Positions 36,613 through 45,623 of a stretch of 64,000 nt of DNA are shown here, piece after piece. Origin of the DNA: Deinococcus sp. AJ005 (GTDB lineage Bacteria > Deinococcota > Deinococci > Deinococcales > Deinococcaceae). How positions within the stretch are numbered: position 1 is the stretch's first letter; the number at the start of each line of letters is the position of its first letter. Made by a program: the position numbers and the translations under genes. The DNA lies in NCBI RefSeq assembly GCF_009017495.1, contig NZ_CP044990.1:3204001-3268000 (forward strand), read 5' to 3'. The notes under the pieces are model-generated. The model saw only the letters and a list, made by a program, of their open reading frames with translations, was not told the DNA's origin and ran no database searches.

Positions 36613-38475
36613 ATGAAGCAGAAGATTATTCTTTTCTCATCTGCCCTGCTTCTAGGGGTCGCTGGAACCGGTCTGGCACAAGCAAACCCGGCACAATCAA
36701 ACTTGGCGCAGAGCAGCGACCCCTTTATACGCGAGGTTCCGGCGCAGGCCGCGCCCGTGTTGCGGGGCACGCCCGTCGCGGCCCCGGCCCCCATCAATCT
36801 GACAGGCGTTCAGGACGCCGCTTTCGGGTCGCCCCGTTCCAGCCAGAACGGCAGCATTACGCGCGTGGTCTTTGATCTACCCACTGGCGTCAGCTACACC
36901 CTGACCCCCACCTTTACCGGGTTGCGACTGGATATCCAGGGCGCGCGGGTGATCCCCACCGTGTCCGGCAAGCTGGGCGACAGTGTCAACGAGTACCGCG
37001 CCGGGGGCGGACAGGCCACGCTGATCACGCCCTATCCGCTGTCACTGACTGGGGGGTGGCAGGCCACCGAAACCACCATCGGCACGGGTGGGCGGGTGCT
37101 GATTCTGGATTTCGCTGCGTCCCTGACGGGTGGGGCCAGCGCAGAACTGGGCAAACAGGTCCGCACGGTGGCACAGGGCAGCGCGCCCTCGGCGGCAATT
37201 CCGGCGGCTCCTCCCCTGGCCCCGGTGGCCACAAGCCCCAAACTGACTCCTCCGGTGGCCCTCTCGGTGCCGCGCGCCGTTCCGGCACAGGTCATCCCAA
37301 CGCAGGCCAATCCAGTCCAGGCCACCCCGCCCGGCGACGATGTCACGCCCGCGCCTGGTGGCCCGCTGCCGCCCGCGCCCGCGCTGCCCGGCGCGAATCC
37401 CGAAACCCCCAGCGCCCTGAGCGGTCAGGTACCGGGCACGGCCAGGGGCGCGATGCTGTCGCCGCCGCGCATCGGCAAGAATCCGGGGCAGACGCGGGTG
37501 GTGCTGGACCTGCCGCCGGGGACCACCTACCGGATCGTGCCGGGGGGCATCGGCCTGCGCGTGGAACTCAGCGGCGTCAGCGTGGTCCCGCAGGTGGCGC
37601 AGAACATCAGCCCGGAACTGCGCTCCTGGCGGGCCGAATCGACGCTGAGCGGGGCTGTCTTCACGCTGCTGACCGCCGCGCCCACCACCGCCCGCAGTGG
37701 TTGGCGTGCCCAGTTGCTGCCGCCCGCCAGCGGCGACCTGTCGCGGCTGGCCATCGACCTGTCGCCCGCGCTGGCCGATCTGACTCCACTCCTGCCCGAG
37801 CAAAAACTGCTGGCCGCCGTACCCGCCATCCCGGCGGCGCGCGGCATGGCGATTCTGGCCCTGAGTGCCAGTTACACGCGCCCGCGCGTGGTGATCGATC
37901 CCGGCCACGGCGGCAGGGATCCCGGCGCGGTGGGAGCGGTGATCGAGAAGGAAGTGGTGCTGGACGTGGCCCTGCGTGTGGCCGCCCTGCTGCGCGCCGC
38001 TGGCGTGGATGTGGTCCTGACCCGTGACCGGGACGGCGCACTGAATCCCGACAAGAACACCGACCTGACCATGCGCGCCAAGCTGGGCACCCCCGGCACG
38101 CAGTTGTTCGTGAGCATCCACGTCAACGCGATGGACGCCCGCAGCGCCCTGCGCGGCTACGGCGTCGAGACGTGGTGGAATCCCAACCATCCGCTGTCCA
38201 GCAGTCTGGCGGCACTGCTCCAGACCAACGTGGTGAGCGAAACCGGGGCGTTCTCACAGGGTCTCAAGAACAGCCAGTCGCTGGCGGTGCTGCGCAACAG
38301 CCGCATTCCCGCCGCGCTGATCGAGATCGGCTACACCAGCCATCCCGTCGACGGTCTGAATTTGCAGGACACCAATTACCGGGACCGCGTGGCGTTGGGC
38401 ATCGCGCAGGGCATCCGTGAGGCGCTGGTGTCAGGCATCGTGGACGGCGGCGCGGTGGGCGGCGCGGGCAAATAG
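36613..38475 (+). CDS. N-acetylmuramoyl-L-alanine amidase with two AMIN-like domains
   Basis: 620 residues with a signal peptide (about 1-25). Two related AMIN-like domains (about 60-150 and 285-375) share the pattern TRVVFDLPTGVSYTLTPTFT and TRVVLDLPPGTTYRIVPGGI. A Pro/Ala linker separates them. The Amidase_3 domain (about 425-605) has VVIDPGHGGRDPGAV, the Glu of IEKEVVLDVALR, SIHVNAMDA, and the catalytic Glu in ALIEIGYTS. It cleaves peptidoglycan stem peptides, and the AMIN parts target it. GGGAAGAG is the ribosome site. It is a paralogue of the amidase at 6662 with an added AMIN domain. Confidence 0.93.
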   Translation: MKQKIILFSSALLLGVAGTGLAQANPAQSNLAQSSDPFIREVPAQAAPVLRGTPVAAPAPINLTGVQDAAFGSPRSSQNGSITRVVFDLPTGVSYTLTPTFTGLRLDIQGARVIPTVSGKLGDSVNEYRAGGGQATLITPYPLSLTGGWQATETTIGTGGRVLILDFAASLTGGASAELGKQVRTVAQGSAPSAAIPAAPPLAPVATSPKLTPPVALSVPRAVPAQVIPTQANPVQATPPGDDVTPAPGGPLPPAPALPGANPETPSALSGQVPGTARGAMLSPPRIGKNPGQTRVVLDLPPGTTYRIVPGGIGLRVELSGVSVVPQVAQNISPELRSWRAESTLSGAVFTLLTAAPTTARSGWRAQLLPPASGDLSRLAIDLSPALADLTPLLPEQKLLAAVPAIPAARGMAILALSASYTRPRVVIDPGHGGRDPGAVGAVIEKEVVLDVALRVAALLRAAGVDVVLTRDRDGALNPDKNTDLTMRAKLGTPGTQLFVSIHVNAMDARSALRGYGVETWWNPNHPLSSSLAALLQTNVVSETGAFSQGLKNSQSLAVLRNSRIPAALIEIGYTSHPVDGLNLQDTNYRDRVALGIAQGIREALVSGIVDGGAVGGAGK

Positions 38476-38862
38476 ATGCCTGGAGAACCGGGGACCACCG
38501 GGGTCTCTGGCGAGTTCCAGGCGCGGATTCTGGCCCTGGTGGCACGCATTCCGCCGGGCCGGGTCATGACCTACGGCCAGTTGGCACTGCTGGCCGGGCA
38601 TCCCGGCGCGGCGCGGCAGGCGGGCCATGTCATGAACGGCCTGATGGGCGGCCAGGACGGGGCGGGGGCCGATCTGCCGTGGCAGCGGGTCATCAACGCG
38701 CAGGGCCGTGTCAGCACCCACAAGCTGGGCTTTGGTGATCTTCAGGAGCGCCTGCTGAGTGCCGAGGGCGTGAGTTTCGACGCCTCCGGGCGCTGCGATC
38801 TGTCCGCACGTCAGTGGTGGCCCGAGGAAGACCGTGACGCCCCACCCGAGGCGCTGTTCTAG
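38476..38862 (+). CDS. Alkyltransferase-like (ATL) DNA repair protein
   Basis: 128 residues of the MGMT fold. The Cys of the methyl-acceptor motif PCHR is replaced: DLPWQRVINAQGRVS has Trp, so the protein cannot accept a methyl group. In known ATL proteins with this change the protein binds O6-alkylguanine and flags it for nucleotide excision repair. RIPPGRVMTYGQLALLAGHP is the helix-turn-helix DNA-binding part. The ATG follows the amidase stop with no gap, so the two are translationally close although functionally unrelated. Confidence 0.9.
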   Translation: MPGEPGTTGVSGEFQARILALVARIPPGRVMTYGQLALLAGHPGAARQAGHVMNGLMGGQDGAGADLPWQRVINAQGRVSTHKLGFGDLQERLLSAEGVSFDASGRCDLSARQWWPEEDRDAPPEALF

Positions 38863-39040
38863 AGGCAACAGCGTCTGGCAGCAACAGCGGGTACGGCGGA
38901 ATGTGCCTCTAGCAGCAGGCCCTCTGAACCAGGGATTGCGGCAGACGGGGCCACCATCCAGCCCACAATCTGTTCTGCTGGACACCTGCTTAAAGGCCGC
39001 CTAAAAGAGCTGGGGGCGGCACGTCCCGGTCCTCCCAGCG

Positions 39041-39046
39041 TATGCT
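39041..39046 (+). promoter_or_regulatory. -10 element, leaderless start of cytochrome c gene
   Basis: TATGCT, 7 bases before ATG 39054. Confidence 0.55.
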
Positions 39047-39053
39047 GGGGGCC

Positions 39054-39746
39054 ATGAACCGAACGCACCCCAAGCGCCGCCGTGACCCCTGGGTCGAGGG
39101 CAGTCTGGCTTCCTGGATGGCGGGCGTGACCCTGGGCGCGGTCCTGGGGATCACCCTGCTGATCGCCACCCCCCGGCTGATGGCCGCCCCAGGCGAGACC
39201 GCCAAAGCGCCCACCGCCGCCGCGCAGACCGCCGGTGCTTCCCCCAGCAGCTCGGCCACCCCGGAGATGTCTGGCACCGAAGGAACCGCCGACACCAACG
39301 CTCCCACCACCGAAACCCCCGCCGACAACCAGAGCAGCGGCGGCACCTTGCCCGCCGCGCAGTCTCCCGCCGTGGCGGAAAATACCACTGGTGACCCAGC
39401 CCAGCAGGACACCAACGGGGCGGCAGAACCGGTGGCTGCGGGCGGCACGGCAGACGCCGCGCCCACCCCCAACGCCGCCAAGGGTGACGCTGCGGCGGGC
39501 ACCACCATCTTCGCCAGCAACTGCGCGGGTTGCCACGGTGCGGGCGGCGGCGGCGGCATCGGCCCCAGCCTGGTCACCGATCAGGGGCCGAAAGGCTGGA
39601 CACTGGCCCAGTTCACCACCGTGCTGCGTGAGGGCAAACTGCCCGAGGGCCGTGAACTGAGCGCCGTGATGCCCCGTTTCGCCGACGCCCAGCTCAGCGA
39701 TACCCAGATCGCCGACGTGCTGGCCCACATCAAAACCCTGAACTGA
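39054..39746 (+). CDS. Membrane-anchored monohaem cytochrome c
   Basis: 230 residues. A basic N-terminus and one membrane helix (about 18-45) are followed by a long Ala/Thr/Pro linker (about 50-140). The C-terminal class I cytochrome c domain has the haem motif CAGCH near residue 157-161 and a Met ligand in SAVMPRF. It carries electrons outside the membrane. Its haem needs the export and reduction system whose genes ccdA, ccmA and ccmB are at 58-61 kb. The start at 39054 is supported by the -10. Confidence 0.9.
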   Translation: MNRTHPKRRRDPWVEGSLASWMAGVTLGAVLGITLLIATPRLMAAPGETAKAPTAAAQTAGASPSSSATPEMSGTEGTADTNAPTTETPADNQSSGGTLPAAQSPAVAENTTGDPAQQDTNGAAEPVAAGGTADAAPTPNAAKGDAAAGTTIFASNCAGCHGAGGGGGIGPSLVTDQGPKGWTLAQFTTVLREGKLPEGRELSAVMPRFADAQLSDTQIADVLAHIKTLN

Positions 39747-39797
39747 TTTTTTTCTAGGCGAAGTCGCCGTCCTGTACGAACAGAGCGGCGATTTCGT

Positions 39798-40676
39798 CTA
39801 TCCGGCCTGAACCAGCCGTCCAGCAAGCGCCCGCAGGTCTGCCCGGTCCTCGTCGGCCACGCGGTAGGCCATGCGCCAGCGCTCGGGGGCGATCAGCGGG
39901 CGGACATTCCACAGTTCGCGCACGCGGCCCCGTTCCAGGGCGTCCTGCACCGCGAACAGCGGCACCAGCGTGGCCCCCAGTCCCACCTCTGCCGCGCCCA
40001 CCACCGCGCGCAGATCGGGGGCCACCAGCATCTGCCGGGCCGCGAACCGCTCGCCCAGAACACCCAGAAAGAATCGCCGCGTCACAGGCAATTCCACGCT
40101 GGAGCTGACCCAGGGACGGGCATTGAGCCACCCCGCCAGACTGCCCAGCGGCATCTCCGGCGCGGGCCAGTCGGGTGGGCCGATCAAGACATATGGCACC
40201 CCGGCCAGTGCCCTCTCGCTCAGGGCGCGGCCCTGGACCGCAACGCTGACCAGCGCGGCGTCCAGCGTTCCAGCCTCCACGCGCTCCAGCAGACCGCGCG
40301 CCTCGCCGAAGCTGAGGTGCAGGGGCTGTTCCCAGCCTTCCAGGCGCGGCAGAACGTGGCCGTGCAGGAATTCCGGCGTGCTGCCCAGCCGCAGCGGCGT
40401 GTCGACCAGGATGGGGCGTGACACGCGCAGGCCACGGGCCACGTTGTTCAGCCGGTCCACCGCGTCCGCCACGGCGGCATACAGCAGCTTGCCACGTTCG
40501 GTGGGCGTCACGCCGCGCGGCGTGCGGATGAACAGCGCCTCGCCCACGCGGGCCTCCAGTGCGGCCAACTGGGCGCTGACCGCAGGCTGGGTCAGGTGCC
40601 GCTCGCGGGCCGCGCCGCTGACACTGCCAGCCCGGTAAATCGCCACGAACACCCGGAACGCCTCCGCCATTGCCAT
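39798..40676 (-). CDS. LysR-family transcriptional regulator
   Basis: 292 residues. Winged helix-turn-helix at about 1-65 (FRVFVAIYRAGSVSGAARER, LTQPAVSAQLAALEARVGE, ALFIRTPRGVTPT), then a substrate-binding domain (LRLGSTPEFLHGHVLPRLEG, LVAPDLRAVVGAAEVGLG). Divergent from the methyltransferase gene with 71 bp between starts, which is the classical LysR arrangement, so that gene is the likely target. TATAAC lies 8 bases before the ATG. Confidence 0.92.
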   Translation of the reverse strand: MAMAEAFRVFVAIYRAGSVSGAARERHLTQPAVSAQLAALEARVGEALFIRTPRGVTPTERGKLLYAAVADAVDRLNNVARGLRVSRPILVDTPLRLGSTPEFLHGHVLPRLEGWEQPLHLSFGEARGLLERVEAGTLDAALVSVAVQGRALSERALAGVPYVLIGPPDWPAPEMPLGSLAGWLNARPWVSSSVELPVTRRFFLGVLGERFAARQMLVAPDLRAVVGAAEVGLGATLVPLFAVQDALERGRVRELWNVRPLIAPERWRMAYRVADEDRADLRALAGRLVQAG

Positions 40677-40747
40677 CAGGTTCTGTTATACCGCCCAGCA
40701 GCAGCCATGATTTGAAGTCATGGGCCAGGGCCGCGCACAATCGGCTC

Positions 40748-41512
40748 ATGTCCACTTCCTCGTCCAGCAATCAATTCAACGCCCACGCCAGCAAGTACGC
40801 CGCCAGCGAGGTCCACAGGCACGGCCCCAGCCTGCCCGTGCTACTGGACTACTCCGCACCCACACCGCAGGACCGCGCGCTGGATGTGGCGACGGGGACG
40901 GGCAATACGGCGCACGCCCTGGCTCCTTTCGTGAAGGAAGTCGTGGGCCTGGATCTGGCCGAGGGGATGCTGGCCCACGCCCGGCAACGCGCCCAGGACG
41001 ACGTGCAGACTAACGCCAGCTTCGTGGTGGGCAGCGCTGAGGACATTCCCTTCCCCGACGCCTCTTTCACGCTGGTCACGTCGCGCCATGCCCCGCACCA
41101 CTTTCTGAATCTGGACCGCTTTCTGGCCGAGGCGTTTCGCGTGCTGGAAGGCGGCGGGCGGCTGGTGGTGGCCGATCAAATCAGCCCCACCCCCGCCGTG
41201 CAAGTGTGGATGGACGAATACCAGACCCTGCGCGATCCTAGCCACCACGCCCAGCGCACCGTGGAGGCGTGGCGGAAGCTGGCGCAGGAGGCGGGCTTCG
41301 TGTGGACGCCGCATACGCTGGTCCCGTATCGCCTGGACTTCGCATGGTGGACGGCGCAGTCCGGTTGCACACCCGAAACTGTGGAACGCCTGCGTGCCCA
41401 TGCCGACGCCCTGAGCGAGTCTGAACGGCAGGCGGCTGGGCTGGAATACGGCGGCGGCGAACTGGTGGCCCACCACGAGCAGATGATGGTGGTGCGGCTG
41501 GAGAAACGCTGA
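40748..41512 (+). CDS. Class I SAM-dependent methyltransferase
   Basis: 254 residues. SAM-binding motifs are clear: motif I ALDVATGTGNTAHALAPF, then VVGLDLAEGMLAHARQRA, VGSAEDIPFPDASFTLVTSR, and FRVLEGGGRLVVADQ. It resembles the UbiE/Methyltransf_11 group; the substrate is unknown. The start ATG 40748 was chosen because SAM-domain homologues begin near it. The frame is open up to 40670, but that part overlaps the promoter of the divergent LysR gene. Confidence 0.9.
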   Translation: MSTSSSSNQFNAHASKYAASEVHRHGPSLPVLLDYSAPTPQDRALDVATGTGNTAHALAPFVKEVVGLDLAEGMLAHARQRAQDDVQTNASFVVGSAEDIPFPDASFTLVTSRHAPHHFLNLDRFLAEAFRVLEGGGRLVVADQISPTPAVQVWMDEYQTLRDPSHHAQRTVEAWRKLAQEAGFVWTPHTLVPYRLDFAWWTAQSGCTPETVERLRAHADALSESERQAAGLEYGGGELVAHHEQMMVVRLEKR

Positions 41513-41588
41513 ATGCTCATCGGGGTCAGGTGTCTGGCGGCGGTCCAATCTGCGGGTAAGGTTGGAGAGAAGCCAGAGCTTTTTGCCC

Positions 41589-42431
41589 TTACCGCAGCCG
41601 GATAGACGGCCCCAGAAAGACCGCGTACAGCAGTGTGAACAGCAGTCCGCCAAGGGTCCAGGCCCAGTTGCGGGGCAGCGCCAGCGGCGGCTGGCTGCTC
41701 TGGACGTGGCGGTTCATGAACTGCATGGTCCACGCCAGCCCAGAGGTACCGCCCAGGCTGGCAGCAGCAGCAGAGGTCAACACGATCACCAGCCCCAGCG
41801 GGTTGAACAGGCCCACCAGCACCGACACCACTCCACCTGCCAGATAACTGGTCAGAGACAGGCGCTGGGCGTGCCGGACACGCGCCACCCCCTCTCCACC
41901 GATGACTGCGCCCATTCGGGCCAGCATGACGCGCACGCTCAGGGTGTAGGCGGCCACGCCCAGCGCCACCAGCAGTGTGCGCCACAGCCACTCGGGAGAC
42001 AGTTCATAGGCCGCGCCGTCCCGACTGGTGCCGAAATCGCCCAGACCCGTTACACCGGAGAAGAGCAGGTAGCCGCTGGCCGTCAGCGCCCCCACCGAAC
42101 CGAGCAGCCACAGAAAAAAAATCAGATGGGGCGAGGTCACCCGGCCAGCGCGCAGAACCGCGAAGCAGACCAACCCCGTCAGCAGGCTGACCAGCGGCCC
42201 GGCCAGCGCCACCAGCCGGATACCCAGATCCGACATCCCGCCGTAAGAACAGTCCACATAAAACGCGCCCAGTTCGCGCAGGGTGCCGCCCAGGGCCAGA
42301 CAACTCACGGCATGTCCCAGATGCTCATGGAGCGCGGTGCCCAGCAGGTAGGCTAGGAAAGCGATGGAAACCACGGTCAGAAGGTCGATCGGAACCCGGC
42401 GGACAGAGGGGACGGACGCGGCGCTGGTCAT
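41589..42431 (-). CDS. Membrane protein with HExxH-like segment (M50-like, unproven)
   Basis: 280 residues with about six to seven membrane helices. The first helix carries LLGTALHEHLGHAVSCLALG, which looks like the ALHELGHA zinc motif of membrane proteases, but with one residue inserted, so HExxH spacing is broken. Further helices include LVALAGPLVSLLTGLVC; the A-G-P stretch also occurs in M50 proteases. It could be a diverged or inactive peptidase. AAGGAGG lies 8 bases before ATG 42431, which fixes the start; the frame is open to 42464. Confidence 0.65.
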   Translation of the reverse strand: MTSAASVPSVRRVPIDLLTVVSIAFLAYLLGTALHEHLGHAVSCLALGGTLRELGAFYVDCSYGGMSDLGIRLVALAGPLVSLLTGLVCFAVLRAGRVTSPHLIFFLWLLGSVGALTASGYLLFSGVTGLGDFGTSRDGAAYELSPEWLWRTLLVALGVAAYTLSVRVMLARMGAVIGGEGVARVRHAQRLSLTSYLAGGVVSVLVGLFNPLGLVIVLTSAAAASLGGTSGLAWTMQFMNRHVQSSQPPLALPRNWAWTLGGLLFTLLYAVFLGPSIRLR

Positions 42432-42610
42432 GGCTGGGCCTCCTTGAGGGGTTGAGGCGATCATTCAAGCATGCGCGCGGTCAAGACATGCAGTTCTACC
42501 GCTGCGGCCCACCCAGACCCCCGGCCAGCGCGTCCTGCGAAAGTCTGTACAGCGCCCACTGCCCCGCCGCGAACCACGCGCCCAGCAACGTGAAGCCCAG
42601 GCATAGTACC

Positions 42611-43069
42611 CTATACCCCCAGTGTCAGCCTGCGCCCGCTGCGCTCCACGGTCTGTCGCCACGCCGCCGCCGATTCACGGGCCTCGGCCAGCTCAGGCAT
42701 GGGCGGGCGGGTTCTCAGGGCGTCCTCCCACCCGGCGGTCAGGGTCACGGCGGTATTCAGCGCCTCCTTGCCAAAGGCCAGATCCAGAAACGGCGCGGCG
42801 CGTGCGCCCTCGGCCAGCCTGTTCAGCGCCCCCACCGCCGCCAGCGTCTGCGGGTCGGCCAGCGGATCAAACGGCGCAAGGGTGGCCTGCGCGTCGGCCA
42901 GCCGGGTTTCCAGCGTCTGAAGCTGCCAGTCCGCACGCTCCAGCGCGGCGCGGGCTGGAATCAGCGCCGCGAAGACGCCCACCCACATCGCCAGCACCAG
43001 CACGGCGGCCAGCCACAGCCCGCCCAGACCCAGACTACGGGCCAGCCGGACGCGGCGGCGGGGATTCAC
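42611..43069 (-). CDS. Membrane-anchored protein of unknown function
   Basis: 152 residues. One N-terminal membrane helix (about 14-36, GLGGLWLAAVLVLAMWVGVF) is followed by a helical, Ala/Leu-rich domain that may be a coiled coil (ARAALERADWQLQTLETRLA). No family is recognised. Its GTG start overlaps the stop of the MmcQ/YjbR-like gene by 4 bp (GTGA), so the two are translationally coupled. Between its stop and the M50-like gene (42432-42610) the minus strand has a short hydrophobic frame without a good start. Confidence 0.6.
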   Translation of the reverse strand: MNPRRRVRLARSLGLGGLWLAAVLVLAMWVGVFAALIPARAALERADWQLQTLETRLADAQATLAPFDPLADPQTLAAVGALNRLAEGARAAPFLDLAFGKEALNTAVTLTAGWEDALRTRPPMPELAEARESAAAWRQTVERSGRRLTLGV

Positions 43070-43434
43070 GGCGCTGAAGTCAGGCCCAGTTCCGCCCGCG
43101 CCGCCCGTGTCAGGCCTGCCACCACCAGCGCGTGACTGCCCTCCAGCAGTTCGCCCACCAGCACATCCGGCAGGCTGCCGTCCAGCGTCAGCGTGACCCA
43201 GTGGCGTTTGTTCAGATGGTAGCCGGGAACGATGGCCGCGTGGGCGGCGCGCAGATCGTCACCCCGCTCAGGGCGCACCTTGAGCGACAGCGTGAGCGGG
43301 TCCGCCGAGATGTCGCTCAACCCATAGACCTTACCGCCCACCTTCCAGACCAGCGTCGTAGGGCCGAAGGGAAAGGTTTCCTGCGAGCAGGCCAGCCACG
43401 CGCACGCCTCCCGCAGTTGGGCCACTGTTTGCAT
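43066..43434 (-). CDS. MmcQ/YjbR-family protein
   Basis: 122 residues, a standard length. Typical stretches are CSQETFPFGPTTLVWKVGGK, LSLKVRPERGDDLRAAHAAI and PGYHLNKRHWVTLTLDG. The family has a CyaY-like fold. Some members are annotated as DNA-binding, but the role is not established. TATTCT 6 bases before the ATG supports the start. It is the first gene of a pair with the membrane protein at 42611. Confidence 0.88.
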   Translation of the reverse strand: MQTVAQLREACAWLACSQETFPFGPTTLVWKVGGKVYGLSDISADPLTLSLKVRPERGDDLRAAHAAIVPGYHLNKRHWVTLTLDGSLPDVLVGELLEGSHALVVAGLTRAARAELGLTSAP

Positions 43435-43440
43435 GGCTCC

Positions 43441-43446
43441 AGAATA
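43441..43446 (-). promoter_or_regulatory. -10 element, leaderless start of MmcQ-like gene
   Basis: TATTCT, 6 bases before ATG 43434. Confidence 0.55.
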
Positions 43447-43452
43447 CGGCGC

Positions 43453-43671
43453 TCAGCTTTCTGCCGTCGGGTCCACTCCCTCCTCCGTTTCCAGTGCCAG
43501 ATTCGCCTCGGTCATGGAGGCGTCGCCGCCCAGCAGACCCGTGACCTCCCCGGCGCTCATGCCGTCGCCTGTGGGGGCCGGAACTTCCGGCAGCGTGCGC
43601 TGGGGCAAGCCTTCAGGCGTGTGGAGGGTGGGCTGAGTACCTTGCTCACCCTCGGAATCGTTTTTCGTCAT
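43453..43671 (-). CDS. Small acidic protein, unknown
   Basis: 72 residues from ATG 43671, rich in Glu, Thr and Pro (TKNDSEGEQGTQPTLHTPEG, then ANLALETEEGVDPTAES). It looks unstructured. No family is recognised. CATGCT lies 5 bases before the ATG, one base off the TANNNT pattern. The frame is open to 43779, but that extension is not protein-like. The gene is modestly supported. Confidence 0.5.
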   Translation of the reverse strand: MTKNDSEGEQGTQPTLHTPEGLPQRTLPEVPAPTGDGMSAGEVTGLLGGDASMTEANLALETEEGVDPTAES

Positions 43672-43784
43672 GCCCCAGCATGGGCCACAGAGGTCAGGAA
43701 AAGTTGAGAGGGGCTGAAAGCAGGGCAGAACATAGGAGAGGGGCGCGGCAAGTGCAATGCCGCGCCCCTGATTCTCCATAACCC

Positions 43785-45140
43785 TTATTTGGGCATCATC
43801 TTGTACAGCTCCATTCCCCGCGCGGTGCGGTCCTTGAAGCCCTTCCAGGAGGTGTCGTCGGCCTTCGGCGTGCCATCGGCGTTGCGGCTCACCTTGATGT
43901 CGTTGGACAGGGGGGTGGGCACGTTCAGGTAGGCGGCGTCTTCCGTCTTGCCCTTCAGTTTCCAGTCCAGGAAGGCCGTCACGAAATGCTGGTTGATGTT
44001 GTTCAGGCGGCCCATGTCCCAGGCGGGTTCGGCGTAGTGCATGTAGTCGTCGAAGCTGTTGATGGACGCGGCGGGGGGCGGGTTGGGCGCGGCGTTGTGC
44101 GAGGCGTTCTCGTAGACCAGCATGTAGCGCTCGGCGTTCACGGCGTTTTCAAACAGCGGCTTCACACCGCCCTCGTAGAAGGCCACGTCGTCACGGCTGC
44201 CCACCACGAACATGGTGGGGACCTTCAGGCCAGCCAGTCCGTCGTCGTTCCAGAAACCGTACTTGCCGCCAAAATTGACGCCGATGCTCTTCACGGCGGC
44301 GTCGCCACCCCACGGCGCGAAGGCCACCACGGCCTTGATGCGCGGGTCCACCTTGAAATTGCCGACCTCGCGCACCTTGAGCGCGTCGCCGGGAATCAAC
44401 GGCCCCATTTCCGGGCCGTAACCCGCTCCAGCCGCGTTCAGTGCGCCGTAGCCGCCCATGCTGTAGCCCACCAGCGCGGTATCGTCGGCGTTGATCAGGC
44501 CGCTCAGCGGTGAGCCGCTGCCTGCCGCGCCCAGCCGGGCCATCTCGCCCAGCACGAAGTTGTCGTCTATCGCCCGGTTCAGCAGCGTGCTGCCAAAGGC
44601 GGCCTTGTCGGCGGTGGTGCTGTCGGTATGATCGATGGCCACCACGATGTAGCCCTTGCTCGCCAGATTCTCGGTCAGGTAGGTCATCAGGTAACGGCTA
44701 CCCGGATAGCCGTGAGACACGATCACCAGCGGGTACGGGGCCTTGCCTGCCACGGGCGGCGCGTCGCGGGTGGCGCGGCCCAGCGTGATGAACGGCGTGT
44801 TGGGGCGCTTGGGATCATTGGGGCCGCTGCCCAGAAAATCGGTGTAGGTGGTGACGCCCGAACCGCTGTCGCCCTGCGCCGGATACCAGACCTCCACGGT
44901 GAGCGGGCGGTCATAGCGGGGAACGTCGCCTTCCTTGGGCGCATTCACGATGTCCAGTTGGCCGGGGTTGGTCAGCTTCAGCGTCCGCACGCCCACCGCG
45001 TAGGGGCCGCGTGCGCTCAGCTCGGGTGCGTCGGGGCGGGCGTCGCCAGGGATCGACTGGGATGGGGCCGAGGCCGCCAGTTGGGCGTGGGCGGCGGGAA
45101 CGAGCAGGGCCAGGGTCAAAAACAGAGCTGATCTTTTCAT
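43785..45140 (-). CDS. Secreted alpha/beta hydrolase (PAF-acetylhydrolase/dienelactone-hydrolase-like)
   Basis: 451 residues with a signal peptide (about 1-19, ending AHA). The hydrolase core shows the nucleophile Ser in [12 protein letters not shown], an Asp in [14 protein letters not shown], and a His in [33 protein letters not shown] is the oxyanion-side strand. The long N-terminal part and the C-terminal extension fit large secreted esterases. The substrate is unknown. GGAGG lies about 10 bases before ATG 45140, which is chosen over 45173. Confidence 0.85.
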   Translation of the reverse strand: MKRSALFLTLALLVPAAHAQLAASAPSQSIPGDARPDAPELSARGPYAVGVRTLKLTNPGQLDIVNAPKEGDVPRYDRPLTVEVWYPAQGDSGSGVTTYTDFLGSGPNDPKRPNTPFITLGRATRDAPPVAGKAPYPLVIVSHGYPGSRYLMTYLTENLASKGYIVVAIDHTDSTTADKAAFGSTLLNRAIDDNFVLGEMARLGAAGSGSPLSGLINADDTALVGYSMGGYGALNAAGAGYGPEMGPLIPGDALKVREVGNFKVDPRIKAVVAFAPWGGDAAVKSIGVNFGGKYGFWNDDGLAGLKVPTMFVVGSRDDVAFYEGGVKPLFENAVNAERYMLVYENASHNAAPNPPPAASINSFDDYMHYAEPAWDMGRLNNINQHFVTAFLDWKLKGKTEDAAYLNVPTPLSNDIKVSRNADGTPKADDTSWKGFKDRTARGMELYKMMPK

Positions 45141-45251
45141 GGCGGGAAACCTCCGGGGAACAGGCAACGGCACTCGCCGCGCAGAGGCAGCAGGCTTGGA
45201 TTGTCGATGCGGGGCTTAGCCTAGCTCCAAAGTGGGGAGGCCATGCGGGAA

Positions 45252-45512
45252 TCAGCCGGGCTGCCACCCGCCGTCGCCGCGCAAGGCCAGCAAATCCAAC
45301 TCCCACAGCAGTGCGGCATGGAGTTCGGGGTCCAGACCGGAGGTGGCGGCCTCGTGCAGCAAATCCTCGATCATCTCAGCACAGAGGATGGGCTGTCCTT
45401 CCAGATGACTCAGCCGCACCCATCCGTTTATCAACACGTCCAGCGTCAGCAGCGTTTCGCCCGCCTCATCCCGCAGATGGACGAGGGTGCGCTGGACCGC
45501 AGGAGCATTCAT
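45252..45512 (-). CDS. Small protein, unknown
   Basis: 86 residues, predicted soluble, with alternating strand and helix: TLVHLRDEAGETLLTLDVLI, NGWVRLSHLEGQPI, then a helical, Leu-rich C-terminus. No family is recognised. TAAACT lies 8 bases before the ATG at 45512, and codon use is normal, so the gene is believable. Confidence 0.55.
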   Translation of the reverse strand: MNAPAVQRTLVHLRDEAGETLLTLDVLINGWVRLSHLEGQPILCAEMIEDLLHEAATSGLDPELHAALLWELDLLALRGDGGWQPG

Positions 45513-45520
45513 TCACCCCG

Positions 45521-45526
45521 AGTTTA
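45521..45526 (-). promoter_or_regulatory. -10 element of 86-residue protein gene
   Basis: TAAACT, 8 bases before ATG 45512. Confidence 0.5.
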
Positions 45527-45623
45527 GCGGTCAGCAGTTCAAGCACCAAAAAGAGAAACTGGAGATCCACACTCAGCGGCCTCCAGTCTGCTTCAGATGT
45601 GGTTGAACTCAGAGGTGTTGGGA

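Noticed and set aside
42465..42610. Minus-strand hydrophobic frame LGFTLLGAWFAAGQWALYRL
   Set aside because: No ATG or GTG start after an upstream stop, no ribosome site; treated as intergenic.
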